Notes: a model not told the origin generated them from the sequence alone. 64,000 bases of DNA from Hermatobates lingyangjiaoensis (GCA_026182355.1 JAPFBL010000049.1:1-64000), one strand, 5' to 3'; counted from the first letter of the stretch, positions 10,302-20,856 are shown. Made by a program: numbers and translations.

Positions 10302-10677
10302 AACTAAAAAATGATTGATCGGGATGCGGTCAGTTTCTTCCACTTTTTAATTCAAACTCTCATTGCCGACGTTTCGATTTTATTCAAAATCTTTTTCATA
10401 GGCATAAGTAGGAGTATTGGCAATTGAAGGAACTATTACATTTTCATTTCTGAACTAGTAATGACTCTTAAACTATTCAATGAAAACGGTTTTCATTGAA
10501 TAGTTTAAGAGTCATTACTAGTTCAGAAATGAAAATGTAATAGTTCCTTCAATTGCCAATACTCCTACTTATGCCTATGAAAAAGATTTTGAATAAAATC
10601 GAAACGTCGGCAATGAGAGTTTGAATTAAAAAGTGGAAGAAACTGACCGCATCCCGATCAATCATTTTTTAGTTGTA
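10302..10677. mobile_element. PLE-type foldback, family F
   Basis: Inverted arms of about 187 bp with a centre near 10,490 inside 'aaaacggtttt'. Each arm has a GATTTT/AAAATC stem followed by GAAACGTCGG, closely like family E, with outer ends at 'aactaaaaaatgattgatcg'. The left edge meets (TA)n at 10,276-10,300. On the right about 30 bp of other sequence precedes (TA)n at 10,711-10,735. Confidence 0.8.
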
Positions 10678-10769
10678 TATCTGTCACACGGTCGAGAAGT
10701 TATTAGTGTTTATATATATATATATATATATATATTTTCGTTGGAAATACGTTCCAAAACGGACAAATA

Positions 10770-10908
10770 TAGTTCAATATAGACAAAGAAACATCGAGAA
10801 ATCAAAAGAACACACTTACAGTCTCTAATTTACGGTTCAAACCGAAAATTAGAGACTGTAAGTGTGTTCTTTTGATTTTTCTATGTTTCTTTGTCTATAT
10901 TGAACTAT
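10770..10908. repeat. Short foldback between TA tracts
   Basis: Arms of about 60-65 bp ('agttcaatatagacaaagaa' and its reverse complement) flank a centre near 10,840. The right arm runs into (TA)n at 10,905-10,918 and the left side has a 30-bp unpaired lead from the previous TA tract. It lacks the GAAA tail motif. Confidence 0.75.
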
Positions 10909-10919
10909 ATATATATATA

Positions 10920-11179
10920 AGATTAAATTTTTTGAGGCTTGAGGTCTATTGATTTTAAACTAGTCCTTTTGCCGATGTTTCGACATATTTTATGTCATCT
11001 TCATGACTACAACATGATTGTTTTACAATTAGCACTACTATTACTACTATAATAGTAGTAATAGTAGTACTAATTGTAAAACAATGATGTTGTAACCCTG
11101 AAGATGACATAAATATATGTCGAAACGTCGGCAAAAGGACTAGTTTAAAATCATTAGACCTCAACCCTAAAAAAATTTA

Positions 11180-11183
<4 letters not shown>
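10920..11183. mobile_element. PLE-type foldback, family with GACATA stem
   Basis: Inverted arms with centre near 11,049 in 'actactataatagtagt'. The right arm shows the tail motif very clearly at 11,098-11,125: CTGAAGA, T, GACATA/TATGTC stem, GAAACGTCGGC. The left arm has the same motif reversed. The right side ends in (TA)n at 11,184-11,216. Confidence 0.8.
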
Positions 11184-11216
<33 letters not shown>

Positions 11217-11237
11217 CATATATACATATATATACAT

Positions 11238-11480
11238 GATTTCACATAAACACATGAAATAAAAATCAATGATCAAACTACAAAATGAAATCGGAAAAAA
11301 AGACTAAGATCTTTCAACCGTAATAAGCGGTCTTCGTTAGAGTCAGAAACCCGGTCAGTTGGGTTTTTGACCCTGACGAAGACCGCTTGTCACGGTTGAA
11401 AGATCTTAGTCTTGTTTTCCCATTTAATATTGTGGTTTGATCATTGATTGTTATTGCACGTGTTTATGTGAAATCTTTAT
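11238..11480. mobile_element. PLE foldback, family A, short form
   Basis: Two family A 3' ends lie head to head, centred near 11,355. Each arm is only about 110 bp and holds just the tail motif and terminal sequence. Both outer ends continue through the 'gtgaaat' terminal part to TA-rich DNA. Confidence 0.85.
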
Positions 11481-11489
11481 ACATATATA

Positions 11490-11870
11490 TTGGTAGCAAG
11501 TCTTCTTTTAAACAAGTATTATTAAAAAGCACAGCGGCTTCACCATTAATTATCTTCTTAGAAACATGTTATGGTAGCTCATATATTAATCTACCTAATG
11601 CCATAACGACAATAGCAGAAACAACCTTAAAGAAAACTATTGTAACAACTATATTAGACACTACACAAACAAAAGCTTTCAACCACATTGGCCATCATCA
11701 GGTAAATGGTAAGAAAAAAACGAAATAATTAAAACATAAACAACAATATAAATAAGCACAGTTCAAATAATGGCAGCGTTCAACTGTCAAAGTAGTGCTA
11801 TGTGCGCGCACCCACGCGTTAGACAGTTGAATAACCCCAGCATTTACGCCTCCGACGTAAAGTATATATA
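11490..11870 (-). mobile_element. PLE-like 3' end, family H
   Basis: On the minus strand, CTGATGA, T, a GGCCA/TGGTT stem and GAAAGC occupy 11,677-11,701. About 180 bp of terminal sequence follows toward 11,490. Upstream (11,720-11,850) is GC-richer sequence without a readable frame. Confidence 0.55.
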
Positions 11871-11878
11871 TATATATA

Positions 11879-12920
11879 AACTAGAATTTAAAAAGAACAC
11901 ATAGAAAGGAAACCACTGAACTCACTACTATATTTCGATGTCCTCGTCTTCAGGAAAAGAAGTGAATCGCTCCAAAGGCTGATAACGACTGACTTGGCGT
12001 TCGAACTGAAGCACTCAAACAGTGTAGCCAACTTTCGGAGGAAAGGTAGACAGGGAAGATAAAGAGATAAAAGCCAAATAAAGATTAAAAAATGAAAACA
12101 TTTAACTAAAATAAAATTAAAAGCTGATAAAAAAAAATCAACGATTGAGGTTAAGCCCAGGAGCCGATCTACCGCCCAGATCGGCGGTTACTCTGAAGCT
12201 CTCAGAGTAACTTTCGAATTAGTCTGATCAATCTGCCTCAGGACCTGTACACGGAAACAGTCATTAAAACTGAGTCCGTGAGAACTGGCATGAGTAGCAA
12301 CGGGAAGGTCACTGCGTTTGCCAACGGATGACCTGTGATTATTCATACGCAAGCTTAGCTTGGTGGAAGCCAAACCCACATAAAAAGAATCACACTGGGT
12401 GCAATCCAAACGGTAAACGCAGTTACCAGAGGTACAAGAGGTCTTGTGAGAGATAGGGAAGGTGCGTTTACTATGGACAGAGGTAAAGGAAGGAACAAGA
12501 TTGATGATAGGACAAGTAAGACATCCACGACGTCCACATTGAACCATACCACCAGCAGTTTTTGGAGGCTTAGGAGAAGAGATGTGAGAGAAGATAGATT
12601 GAAGATTAGCAGGTTTGCGATAGGAAATGTAAGATGCCTCACTAAAGACTGAAGAAGTACAGGAGGAAGAAAAAAGTATAGGGAAAAACTCCCTGACAAC
12701 TGCACCCAGACTATGAGCACCAGGAAAATAAGTGGTGATGAGGAAATTAGCGTCACTGCGATCCCTCCTAGGACCTGAATTATGATGAACGTCTGCAGGG
12801 ACTATACGGTTGTTAATGAAATTAGAAGGATATCCTCGGTCAGAAAATTTCTGTTTCAATAAATCTATTTCAAAGGAACGATCTTTTATTCTGCCACAAA
12901 TTTTATGGAGGCTTATGGAC

Positions 12921-12921
<1 letters not shown>
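11879..12921 (-). mobile_element. PLE-2: 5'-truncated Penelope-like element
   Basis: Minus-strand copy bounded by TA tracts at 11,863-11,877 and 12,922-12,957. From 5' to 3' it holds the connector and GIY-YIG coding part, a 3' UTR of about 200 bp and the tail motif at 11,933-11,953 (CTGAAGA, GA/TC, GAAATATAG). It has the same architecture as PLE-1 with a clearly different sequence, so it is a sister family. Confidence 0.85.
12138..12920 (-). pseudogene. PLE-2 connector and GIY-YIG endonuclease, with early stop
   Basis: The frame has the connector DRGYPSN, the REFFPIL block, the cysteine cluster SCTSGNCVYRLDCTQC and the endonuclease core FYVGLASTKLSLRMNNHR, all parallel to PLE-1. It stops after VTLRASE at about 12,190. 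The PLE-1 protein continues there with about 20 more residues, and a similar C-terminus (SAPGLNLNR, ending at 12,138) is visible beyond the stop. A small lesion has therefore broken the end of the protein. The RT domain is absent because the copy is 5'-truncated. Confidence 0.8.
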
Positions 12922-12963
<42 letters not shown>

Positions 12964-13110
12964 TAATCAACAATAACTCTTGATATAATACATGAATTAA
13001 ACACCACAATAAACATGTAATGTTTTCTGACATATAATTGTAATTAATACATGTAATGTATATAATTGTAATTAATATATATTTGTTTATTGTGGTATTT
13101 AATTCATATA
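12922..13110. repeat. (TA)n and AT-rich foldback
   Basis: A (TA)n tract at 12,922-12,957 is followed by an imperfect inverted pair: 'atgaattaaacaccacaata' near 12,990 and its reverse complement near 13,085-13,107, with internal TAATTGTAATTAAT repeats. Confidence 0.6.
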
Positions 13111-13111
13111 T

Positions 13112-13231
13112 ATATAAATATTTCACATAAACACGTGAAATAACAATCAATGATCAATCCACAATATGAAATGGGAAAACAAGACTAAGATCTTTCAACC
13201 GTAACAAGCGATCTTCGTCAGAGTCAAAAAC
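13112..13231 (-). mobile_element. PLE 3' end, family A, single arm
   Basis: Minus-strand family A terminal sequence with the tail motif (one base changed) at about 13,192-13,220. It is not paired with an inverted partner and runs at its 5' side into AT-rich DNA. Confidence 0.75.
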
Positions 13232-14263
13232 CCAACTGGAAATTAAAAGAATTTTTTACTAAATAAATAATTATAAATCTAGAAAAGTTTATATAATTAA
13301 CGTAATAAATACCCAAATATACATTAAAAAGACTTAAAATATCATCGCAATCCCTTTATATAGTTTACTTTTAAAAATGTATTCTTTTTTTGATAGATCT
13401 GAATAAGTTTTTATTTTAAACAAATAATAATGTTTTAAAAAGTATAAAGAATTTTCATATGTTTGTGTATGTTTATAAATTGTAGTTGGGAAAAATGAAA
13501 TTTATAGTTGAACAGCCGTTTTCAATTCAAAAGTTGTCCAGTCGTGTTTGAACGGTATTCTCTTATTTATAGATATAACAGTTTTCGACAAAAACCATAA
13601 AAATAGTCGCCGAATACATAATGGTTTGGTCTGGGCACATTATCCGTTTTAAATAAACAAATGTTCAGTTTTGTTCTACACTAGTCCTTTCGCGAATAGT
13701 AATTAAACATTACTTGCATTCTCGATGATATTAGATAGGTTATGTTAGGTTGCAGTGGTAGTTCTAGGAATTATTGGCCCATTGTGATGGCACACAATGA
13801 ATATTGATTCTACAATAGCAATTTTTTATATATAAATTTTTTATAAATATAAACATTAAAACACAACTTGAACATTATTTGAATTCCTATTTAAAACAAC
13901 CTATGAAAAAATATTCATGAAATTTACAAAATCAAAAACATGAGATATAATCGGTTAATTAACACTAGTAATAAATTAATTATTAACGCTGGAAATTTAT
14001 TTTAAATTTATCTAAACAACAAAGTTGTTATATCGTTAGAAACCCTAGAGACAGCATACGAATTCTCAAAGTTTTCATGAAGTTATTGTAAAAAAACTAT
14101 AACGCCTTTCATTGATTATACACTACAAGTAAATGACAACACATATAACGAAATAAAACTTTTTTTATTATTGGAGTTACTTACATTTATTCGTGGCAAT
14201 CAATAAGTGAAGAAAATAACATTTAAAAAAAATAGAGAACATAATTAAATAAAACATCTTAAA
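13232..14263. other. AT-rich DNA, nearly empty
   Basis: No gene seen. About 45 bp at 13,965-14,008 are the diverged reverse complement of 7,067-7,108 (shared 'aaataaatttccagcg'), so an old dispersed repeat lies there. Confidence 0.5.
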
Positions 14264-14271
14264 TTATGGAT

Positions 14272-14366
14272 AATTATTAATATTAAACATATAATCTACC
14301 GTCATACCTCGTACATTACTGCCGTACGAGGTACGACGGTAGATTATATGTTTAATATTAATAATA
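14272..14366. repeat. Near-perfect hairpin of about 40-bp arms
   Basis: 'ttaatattaaacatataatc' at the left and its reverse complement at the right flank a centre near 14,319 with 'cgtacgaggta' on each side. No PLE motif is present. Confidence 0.85.
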
Positions 14367-14769
14367 CTAACCTCTGTGGTAATGATGAAATGCATGAATT
14401 TATGGATAATTATATTGAATGACACTTGACAAAGATGGCGTATACAATGACCAAGCTGATTAAAACATTCAGAACAAACCGTAGTAAAGGCGCCATATTT
14501 AAATTGAAAAGTGTCGAAACCCAATAAACCTTTTGGACTTCTTAAATCGCCTTTAGTCGATTATAACAAATTTCCCTTTAACATCAAAGAGTGAAATTTT
14601 TTAATTTCTTTTCTAATTGCAGATTTTAAGTTAAAAATGAAAGTCATTATAATCGAGTTTTAATATGCTTCTTTTTTTTTTTAATCTAAATACTAATAGC
14701 AATAGAATATTTAGTTAAATTTAAAAAAAAAAATAATTATAAATGAAAAATAAATTTTTCTTTTAAATT

Positions 14770-15960
14770 TTTAAGTCGACTTTGTTTAAATTTATTGCCA
14801 GAGTTACTTTTAGCAACCTTCAGTCCATTTTAGTCACCGGAGGATTTCTTTCTTATAATAATACACTGACGTGGAAAAAATATATTTTTACATCAAAATA
14901 CTAAAAAATAAAACTAAAATTAATATTTGAAAAAAATATTTTATTCTTTTTAATTATTAGAATATGCTTTTTTTTCAAGAATTACAAGTTTTTTTTTTAT
15001 AATCCTATTAGTGTATGGTAGTCTTGTAGGCAAATGCACAGTGGGGTTGATTTAGGCAATTCTTATAGTTCTAACCTGGTTTGAACGTTAGCTTTCCAGC
15101 AGTTTACACCATTAGATCAAATCAGGTCGACTATTTAACGTGTTGCCCTTTTTGTCACCTCCAAGTTTAGCCACCTGTAGTTCTAACCACTTCGTAGTAG
15201 GATATTTGTTTTCATATTGGGGGCAATTCCAAGAATAATGTCTCCACATACAAAAAATGTAATATGAAACTAGCAACACGTTTCGAACATGTAGTATTCT
15301 CCCAGATAAGATCTAAAAAAACATGCATATTTGTGAGCTTTAAGAACATAAGAATGAATTATTTGAGACTGAATACAATATAAGAATGCTGAATTGCATT
15401 ATTGAGGTTTTATACAACGGAATTATGTGAAAAATGACTTAATTAATCATACTAATTCCCTTGTTAATAACCTCAGTAGTACAACTTAACATTTATATGT
15501 TGTATTCAATTTCAAATAATTCATTCTGATGTCCTTTAAGCTCACAGATATATATGTAAACGTGAATAAAAACACTAAATGTTTGAAATGGGTTGAGTTT
15601 CATTTTAAACTTCTTTTGAGTTGAGAAGTTAATTCTTAAATTCCCCTCAATATAAAAACAAACATCCTATTACTATAACAATTGCTTGAATCAATCCCAC
15701 ACTGTGCATTATCCCATGCTTTCAAAATTAATTATACATTAAAGGATTATAAAAAAAAAAGTTAGCATTCTTGAAAAAATTCACAATCTAATCATTAAAA
15801 AAAAAGTTATAGTTATTTTGATGAAAAATATATTTCTCCCACGTCAGTATATTATTATGAGAACAAAATCCTCCTGTGACTATAGTCGACTTAAGGGTGC
15901 TAATGGTAATTCTCGCAATACATTCAACCAACTTCCTCCTAATGGTATTCAACTAAGAAT
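14770..15960. mobile_element. Old long-arm foldback element
   Basis: Two arms of more than 500 bp are inverted, diverged copies around a centre near 15,365-15,455. Matching blocks include 'acactgacgtgg' against 'cccacgtcagta', 'ccggaggatttc' against 'aaatcctcctgtg', 'gcacagtgggg' against 'cccacactgtgc', and 'atatttgttttcatattggg' against 'caatataaaaacaaacat'. The many differences between arms show that it is older than the TA-bounded PLE foldbacks. It could be a Foldback-type DNA element or a MITE with long terminal inverted repeats. I see no clear target duplication. Confidence 0.7.
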
Positions 15961-16049
15961 GGAACTGGCCAAGTGAAATGTTATACAAAATCAATGAGAT
16001 AGTCAATAGTATCAATAGATTATAAATGGATTAATATTATATATATATA

Positions 16050-16258
16050 TTCTATGTATTGTTATTGAGGGCTAGGTCAAATAAAAGAAAATAAACTCCT
16101 CCCTAGGCCAATGTTTCGATGTATTTGTACATCATTTTCAGGGCTAAAATTAGAGTAAGAACTATAATACATTTTCCAAAACAATCTACAACTCACATAG
16201 AGAACTAACACAAATTTTTGAGACCAACAGATACAATACCAATACAATACAACAGATA

Positions 16259-16260
<2 letters not shown>
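16050..16260 (-). mobile_element. PLE-like 3' end, family J
   Basis: Minus-strand tail motif at 16,114-16,141: CTGAAAA, T, GATGTA/TACATC stem, GAAACATTGG. It lies between TA tracts at 16,035-16,050 and 16,262-16,318. No coding part remains. Confidence 0.65.
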
Positions 16261-16261
<1 letters not shown>

Positions 16262-16311
<50 letters not shown>

Positions 16312-16318
16312 TATATTG
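16262..16318. repeat. (TA)n tract
   Basis: Almost pure TA repeat lying directly at the outer end of the left terminal repeat of PLE-3. Confidence 0.95.
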
Positions 16319-17430
16319 GTGTAAATCGGCAGCAAATCTTGTTGTATGCAAATATTGTCGTGAGAGCAGACTCTCACGATTTTTTAGCTGGTGGCCTCGA
16401 TCTTGCGGGAGATTCTTCTATCTTGTGGTTGGAGCTTCCACATCAATTGTCCAAGGGACACTAATTCATACGAGCTTTCGACCATAATTACCGTTGGTCA
16501 TCGTCGGGTAAAATCTTCTTCAGGAAGGATAAACTTCCTTAGTGGATGTGATTTTTGATTGGTCCAATAAACTTGCCTTATGGGTTAATCAGAGTACAGG
16601 TTTCAGTTTTCGTTCTTATTCCATTTCATTTTAGGCTCTATGTTCTTGTTTGTTGGAATAACGAACATTTCTTTCACCTGAAGATTAATTCAGGGGTTTC
16701 TTTCTTTGATGTACAAAGCCTCTCAAATATGGTTTATCAACTTTTCCTCTCGTTGGATAATGCTAGTACCTTGCACAAGTATTTCTCTGGTTAACTGTAC
16801 ATTGTGCTTTCCTGGGTATGTGTCTTTGGGGCACCAGCAGCCAAATGAAGGGTTAATCCCCTGGAGAGCTTTGTTGTAGTCAACCCGATGTACTTTGAGG
16901 GCAGGTTCTTACATTCACCTGCAGTACAAGTATACTCGTACACCAAGTGACTACTTTGAAGCTCCTGGGTATTCTTCTTTGGACTGTTTCTTAGCAGCAA
17001 GTTATGAGTTTTTCTATTCTTGTTGTATATTACAAGTCTTATTCGGCTATTTTCATTCGTAGGTCTTACATGAGCATGAACAATCTTTTGTATGGCCTTT
17101 TCATCCTGTCTGTACTCTGTGTTCATGTAAGCCTGATAGTACAGTTTGATTGTTTCATCATTTGGAGCATTGGCATTTTCATTTTTCACGTGCCATTTTT
17201 CCAACTCATACTGGATAATCTTCTGTACTTCTTTGTTTGTGTAGCCTTTATTAATTAATACTTTTAATTACCCGATTTAGATTTTACCCGACGATGACCA
17301 ACGTAATTATGATCGAAAGCTCGTATGAATTAGATGTGGACAACTGATGTGGAAGCTCCAACCACAAGATAGAAGAATCGAGGCCACCAGCTCAAAAATC
17401 GTGAGAGATGAAGCTGCTGCTGCTTTTAAC
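16319..17430 (-). mobile_element. PLE-3 with inverted terminal repeats, bounded by (TA)n
   Basis: A GIY-YIG coding remnant (minus strand) sits between two inverted copies of one PLE 3' end. The left copy (about 16,320-16,510, motif at 16,476-16,507) is in minus orientation. The right copy (about 17,275-17,430, motif at 17,288-17,318) is in plus orientation. Motif: CCGACGA, T, GACCA paired to TGGTC, GAAAGCTCG. Both outer ends abut (TA)n. The layout resembles the foldbacks but with coding sequence kept on one side. Confidence 0.8.
16690..17258 (-). pseudogene. PLE-3 GIY-YIG endonuclease remnant
   Basis: The frame runs from 17,258 (GYTNKEVQK, then ELEKWHVKNENANAP) through RLVIYNKNRKTHNLLLRNS. 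It reaches the endonuclease core (VYEYTCTAGECKNL, then KYIGLTTTKLSRGLTLH), the cysteine/GIY-YIG arrangement known from a second large class of Penelope-like proteins. It stops at HTQESTMYS near 16,791. An out-of-frame continuation (ALYIKERNPELN near 16,690-16,730) is the expected C-terminus, so the copy is frameshifted. The RT domain is missing. Confidence 0.8.
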
Positions 17431-17432
17431 AA

Positions 17433-17493
<61 letters not shown>

Positions 17494-17513
17494 ATTATAT
17501 ATATATATATATG
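17431..17513. repeat. (TA)n tract
   Basis: Long, slightly interrupted TA repeat between PLE-3 and the next foldback. Confidence 0.95.
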
Positions 17514-17680
17514 CAGATGAATCACAATAAACACGTGATGCAATCAATGAAAACAAACCACAAGGAAAAAAAAGAAAACAGATAGAAAAAAATGCTCTGA
17601 GGCCTTATGCTCTGATGACATAAATTGAAAGGCCTCAGAGCATTTTTTCTATCTGTTTTCTTTTTTTCCTTGTGGTTTGT

Positions 17681-17683
<3 letters not shown>
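17514..17683. mobile_element. PLE-type foldback with 'gcagatgaatcac' end
   Basis: The left arm contains 'aaaccacaaggaaaaaaaag' and the right arm its reverse complement. The loop near 17,610 holds CTGATGA and GAAA. The left side extends further than the right. Bounded by (TA)n on both sides. Confidence 0.7.
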
Positions 17684-17718
<35 letters not shown>

Positions 17719-17740
17719 TTATTTACTCTTCATTATATAA

Positions 17741-18248
17741 TCTAGGAGGTCTCAGAGATTATTTTTTTTTTCTTCATTCTGATTCTTCCTACGACGTTTT
17801 GTCTCATATACATACCTTAGGTCTTGCTGGTCTGAATACTGGGCGGTGACTGAGTGTCGGCTTGGCGAGTAGCTGGTGGTTGGTCACCTAGTAGCTGCAG
17901 TGTGCGTGAAACCCCCGTGTGTTGACGATTAATTAATGGGTTGTGCTTCATGATTTTCATGGCTTCATATATTTGCAGTCTGGCTGGATCATTAATTCCA
18001 GCCAGACTGCAAATATATGAAGCCATGAAAATCATGAAGCACAACCCATTAATTAATCGTCAACACACGGGGGTTTCACGCACACTGCAGCTACTAGGTG
18101 ACCAACCACCAGCTACTCGCCAAGCCGACACTCAGTCACCGCCCAGTATTCAGACCAGCAAGACCTAAGATATGTATATGAGACAAAACGTCGTAGGAAG
18201 AATCAGAATGAAGAAAACAAAAAAAAAAAAAGCTCTGAGACCTCCTAG

Positions 18249-18250
<2 letters not shown>
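17741..18250. repeat. Near-perfect palindrome, arms about 247 bp, loop about 10 bp
   Basis: The arms at 17,741-17,988 and 17,999-18,250 match almost without change; the loop is 'atcattaatt'. The outer ends meet TA-rich DNA (18,251-18,287 on the right). The matching open frames on each strand are mirror images of the palindrome and not evidence of genes. No PLE protein is visible, so whether it is a PLE end is uncertain. Confidence 0.9.
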
Positions 18251-18284
<34 letters not shown>

Positions 18285-18290
<6 letters not shown>

Positions 18291-18397
18291 GATAAATCAC
18301 AATAAACACGTGATGCAATCAATGAAAACAAACCACAAGGAAAAAAAAGAAAACAGACCATTTTTTCCATCTGTTTTCTTTTTTTTTCCTTGTGGTT

Positions 18398-18402
<5 letters not shown>
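18285..18402. mobile_element. PLE-type foldback, same family as 17,514-17,683
   Basis: It opens with 'gcagataaatcacaataaac', nearly identical to 17,514 on. The arms meet near 18,363 and the element ends in (TA)n. Confidence 0.75.
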
Positions 18403-18432
<30 letters not shown>

Positions 18433-18435
<3 letters not shown>

Positions 18436-18585
18436 AATTCAAAACGAAGGAAACACACAGAAAGACACAGATATAACTCACATCGATATTTCGACCTCCT
18501 GATGACGACGATGGTCAAAATATCGATGTGAGTTATATCTGTGTCTTTCTGTGTGTTTCCTTCGTTTTGAATTTATTTTATTTAA
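18433..18585. mobile_element. PLE-type foldback, family L
   Basis: Inverted arms start with 'aaaataaattcaaaacgaag'. The loop near 18,500 holds CTGATGA-C-GAC but with GAAA changed to AAAA. The terminal sequence 'aaagtccgctggaccgtttc' follows at the right before (TA)n. Confidence 0.85.
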
Positions 18586-18606
18586 AAAAGTCCGCTGGAC
18601 CGTTTC

Positions 18607-18647
<41 letters not shown>

Positions 18648-18649
<2 letters not shown>

Positions 18650-18852
18650 CAAACCACAATAAGAAATGGGAAAACAAGACTAAGATCTTTCAACCGTAAC
18701 AAGCGGTCTTCGTCAGAGTCAAAAACCCAACTGATTTGGGTTTTTGACTCTGACGAAGACCGCTTGTTACGGTTGAAAGATCTTAGTCTTGTTTTCCCAT
18801 TTCTTATTGTGGTTTGATCATTGATTGTTGTTTCACGTGTTTATGTGAAATC

Positions 18853-18856
<4 letters not shown>
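18648..18856. mobile_element. PLE foldback, family A, short form
   Basis: Head-to-head family A 3' ends with centre near 18,735; each arm is about 90-105 bp with an intact tail motif. (TA)n tracts lie directly on both sides (18,615-18,647 and 18,857-18,906). Confidence 0.9.
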
Positions 18857-18906
<50 letters not shown>

Positions 18907-18910
<4 letters not shown>

Positions 18911-19257
18911 GGCAGCAGGCCTTCATTTATACAAGTTTTATTAAAGCTAATGCCTAATTGGAATTTTACACTTTTTCTTATTAGTTTTTCTAGTCATCTC
19001 ATAGTTCACTTTCATGGGTTTGGAACTAAATTCATAAGTTCAGCGACAGAGATATTTCGCTAGTCAAGGTGCGAGGACAAAGGAAAAGTTGATAATAGAG
19101 TGTATATTAAAACACTGGTGGATAATATAAGAACTGTAGGTTTTTAAGGAAATTAGAGTAAACTGATTATATATATAATAATGCAGATTTATCCCTCGGG
19201 CCGGTTTGAACCCCCAGGTGGGCCAGATGCGGCCCGCGGGCCGTATGTTTGACACCT
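18907..19257 (-). mobile_element. Probable hAT-type fragment
   Basis: Read from 19,257 on the minus strand it begins 'cataggtgtcaaacatacgg', followed by GC-rich 'cggcccgcgggccgcatctg'. This resembles the terminal inverted repeat of a widespread hAT group (CAGGGGTGTCAAAC...). I do not find the opposite terminus, so this is a truncated copy or a chance resemblance at one end. Confidence 0.45.
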
Positions 19258-19422
19258 ATGAATTAAAGGATTATTTCTTCCCTCCTGCCTCCGTGGGTAA
19301 ATGTATATACTTCTCTCATCATTGTCACTGGAAATGTTACATTTATGTTTTTGAGACTATATCAAATAAAAAACTTTAACTTTTGCAGTTCCAAAGGTAC
19401 CACTAATGGTAAGCACGCTAAC

Positions 19423-20049
19423 TAGGGTTTGTCGGTTTTTAAAAACCGGTTTGTTGGAGAAAATTATGAAATTCGAAAATCAGTTTTTTAGTAGAAAATA
19501 TCGATTTTCAATGTATGAATAACACTTAAAAAAAAATTGAAAATGACAAATGAAGCCAAATTTACCAGATTGATGAAAACACTGTTGCAAACGGTTTGGT
19601 TCTTGGAATCATATCGGTCTGATTTAACAATATGGTTATTATAAATATAATATAATTAGGTATTATAAAAATAGGAAAATATATTGTTTTTATTTATTCG
19701 AACCCTTTGCTGAATAATTCGTTTCACTATTATAAAAATATTTACATTCTTACATATGAAAATTATGCATAAACAACGAATAATTGTTTTTAAGGTTATT
19801 TAATCCTGGTCAACTATTATTTCTTTGTTCTACTAAATTGCATAAAAAATTTTTACCATCAATTGAACAGTAAATAATTTCAGTCAAAAACTGCTTTTAT
19901 TCACTCTAAAATTTCTGTTCGAATTACAGAATATTCGAGCAAAAATAATTTTTTTTATAAAAATTCGAAACCGGTTAAAATCGGTTTTCTGGAAAAATTA
20001 CTATTCGAAAACCGGTTTTCCTAAAATGTCGGTTTTTGTATAAACCCTA
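19423..20049. mobile_element. Non-autonomous hAT-type element (627 bp) with 8-bp target duplication
   Basis: The ends are inverted: TAGGGTTTGTCGG... at the left and ...AAACCCTA at the right, with AAAACCGG blocks inside each end. The flanks are acgctaac (19,415-19,422) and ccgctaac (20,050-20,057), an 8-bp duplication with one mismatch, the length typical of hAT insertions. The interior is AT-rich with no coding sequence. Confidence 0.85.
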
Positions 20050-20302
20050 CCGCTAACCCTGCCTGATCTCAACAGGTTCATGGTATTAAGGTTTCTTCAA
20101 AGGAAATTGTCCCTACCGAACCAGAGTCGACTTAAAAGTTAAGCAAGAACAATGACTTAGTAGACTAAAAAGAAGTAAAAAATTTTATTCTACAAGGCGA
20201 TTGGTTTAAAAAGATGTTTTTTTTTCCAAAAGGATAAAAAATGTAAGAATTATAAAATACTAATTTATATAAATAAAAAATTGAATTATATTAACACCAA
20301 TT

Positions 20303-20660
20303 TGAGGGCCAGGATAGCTCATTCATTCACGTATTCGACTCTGGGTTGGTAGTCTGGGGTTCGATCCCCACTTGGTCCCCGATTTATTCAAGCATGAGGT
20401 GAATAAATCTGAGTAAGTTGTCCCTCTCCGTCGGTTCCGAGCCTGTACGATGTCAGTTACTCGTTAAACATCTCTATTTGAAATGCAGTTGAGCTGAGTA
20501 TAATTTAGGACTCCAAATATAGAATCTGTAGAATCACCGATGACCAAAAAGCCGGTAAAGGGCTTGACGACCTTTGTCCTTAGGTAAATCCTAAGTTAGG
20601 TAATTCCCAAGCGAGGTAAATCCTAAATTAGGTAAATCGTAAGTTAGGTAAATCGTAAAC
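20303..20660 (+). mobile_element. tRNA-derived SINE, copy 1
   Basis: The head has an A-box-like 'tagctcattcattcacgtat' and a B box 'ggttcgatcccc', as in a tRNA promoter for RNA polymerase III. The shared body follows ('gaataaatctgag', 'gagcctgtacgatgtcag', 'ttaggactcc'). The tail is a run of 'aggtaaatcctaagtt'-like units. Diverged relative to the copy at 55,331. Confidence 0.85.
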
Positions 20661-20664
20661 CGAT

Positions 20665-20837
20665 AAACTTTAGTTTTATTTCTATTCCACAGTCGATACT
20701 TTCTCAATATTTATATATATATTTAAAATAAACTGTGAGACATAGAAGGAAACATAACAAAGACTAACTTATCAATATATCGACAGTATTAAAAAAACAA
20801 TAGGCATAAAAATAAACCCCTCTCTCTCTCTCACACA
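20665..20837. repeat. Repeat K, copy 1 (partner at 22,700-22,870)
   Basis: 'actttagttttatttctatt' through 'aggcataaaa' and a CT/CA microsatellite are shared with 22,700-22,870 with few differences. Both copies are followed by TA tracts and foldbacks, so they probably form a single duplicated unit. It contains 'aatatatcgacagt', which resembles a decayed PLE tail. Confidence 0.75.
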
Positions 20838-20856
20838 CACACATATATATATATAT

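Noticed and set aside
17817..18168. Identical 75-codon frames on both strands
   Set aside because: They are mirror images produced by the palindrome at 17,741-18,250.
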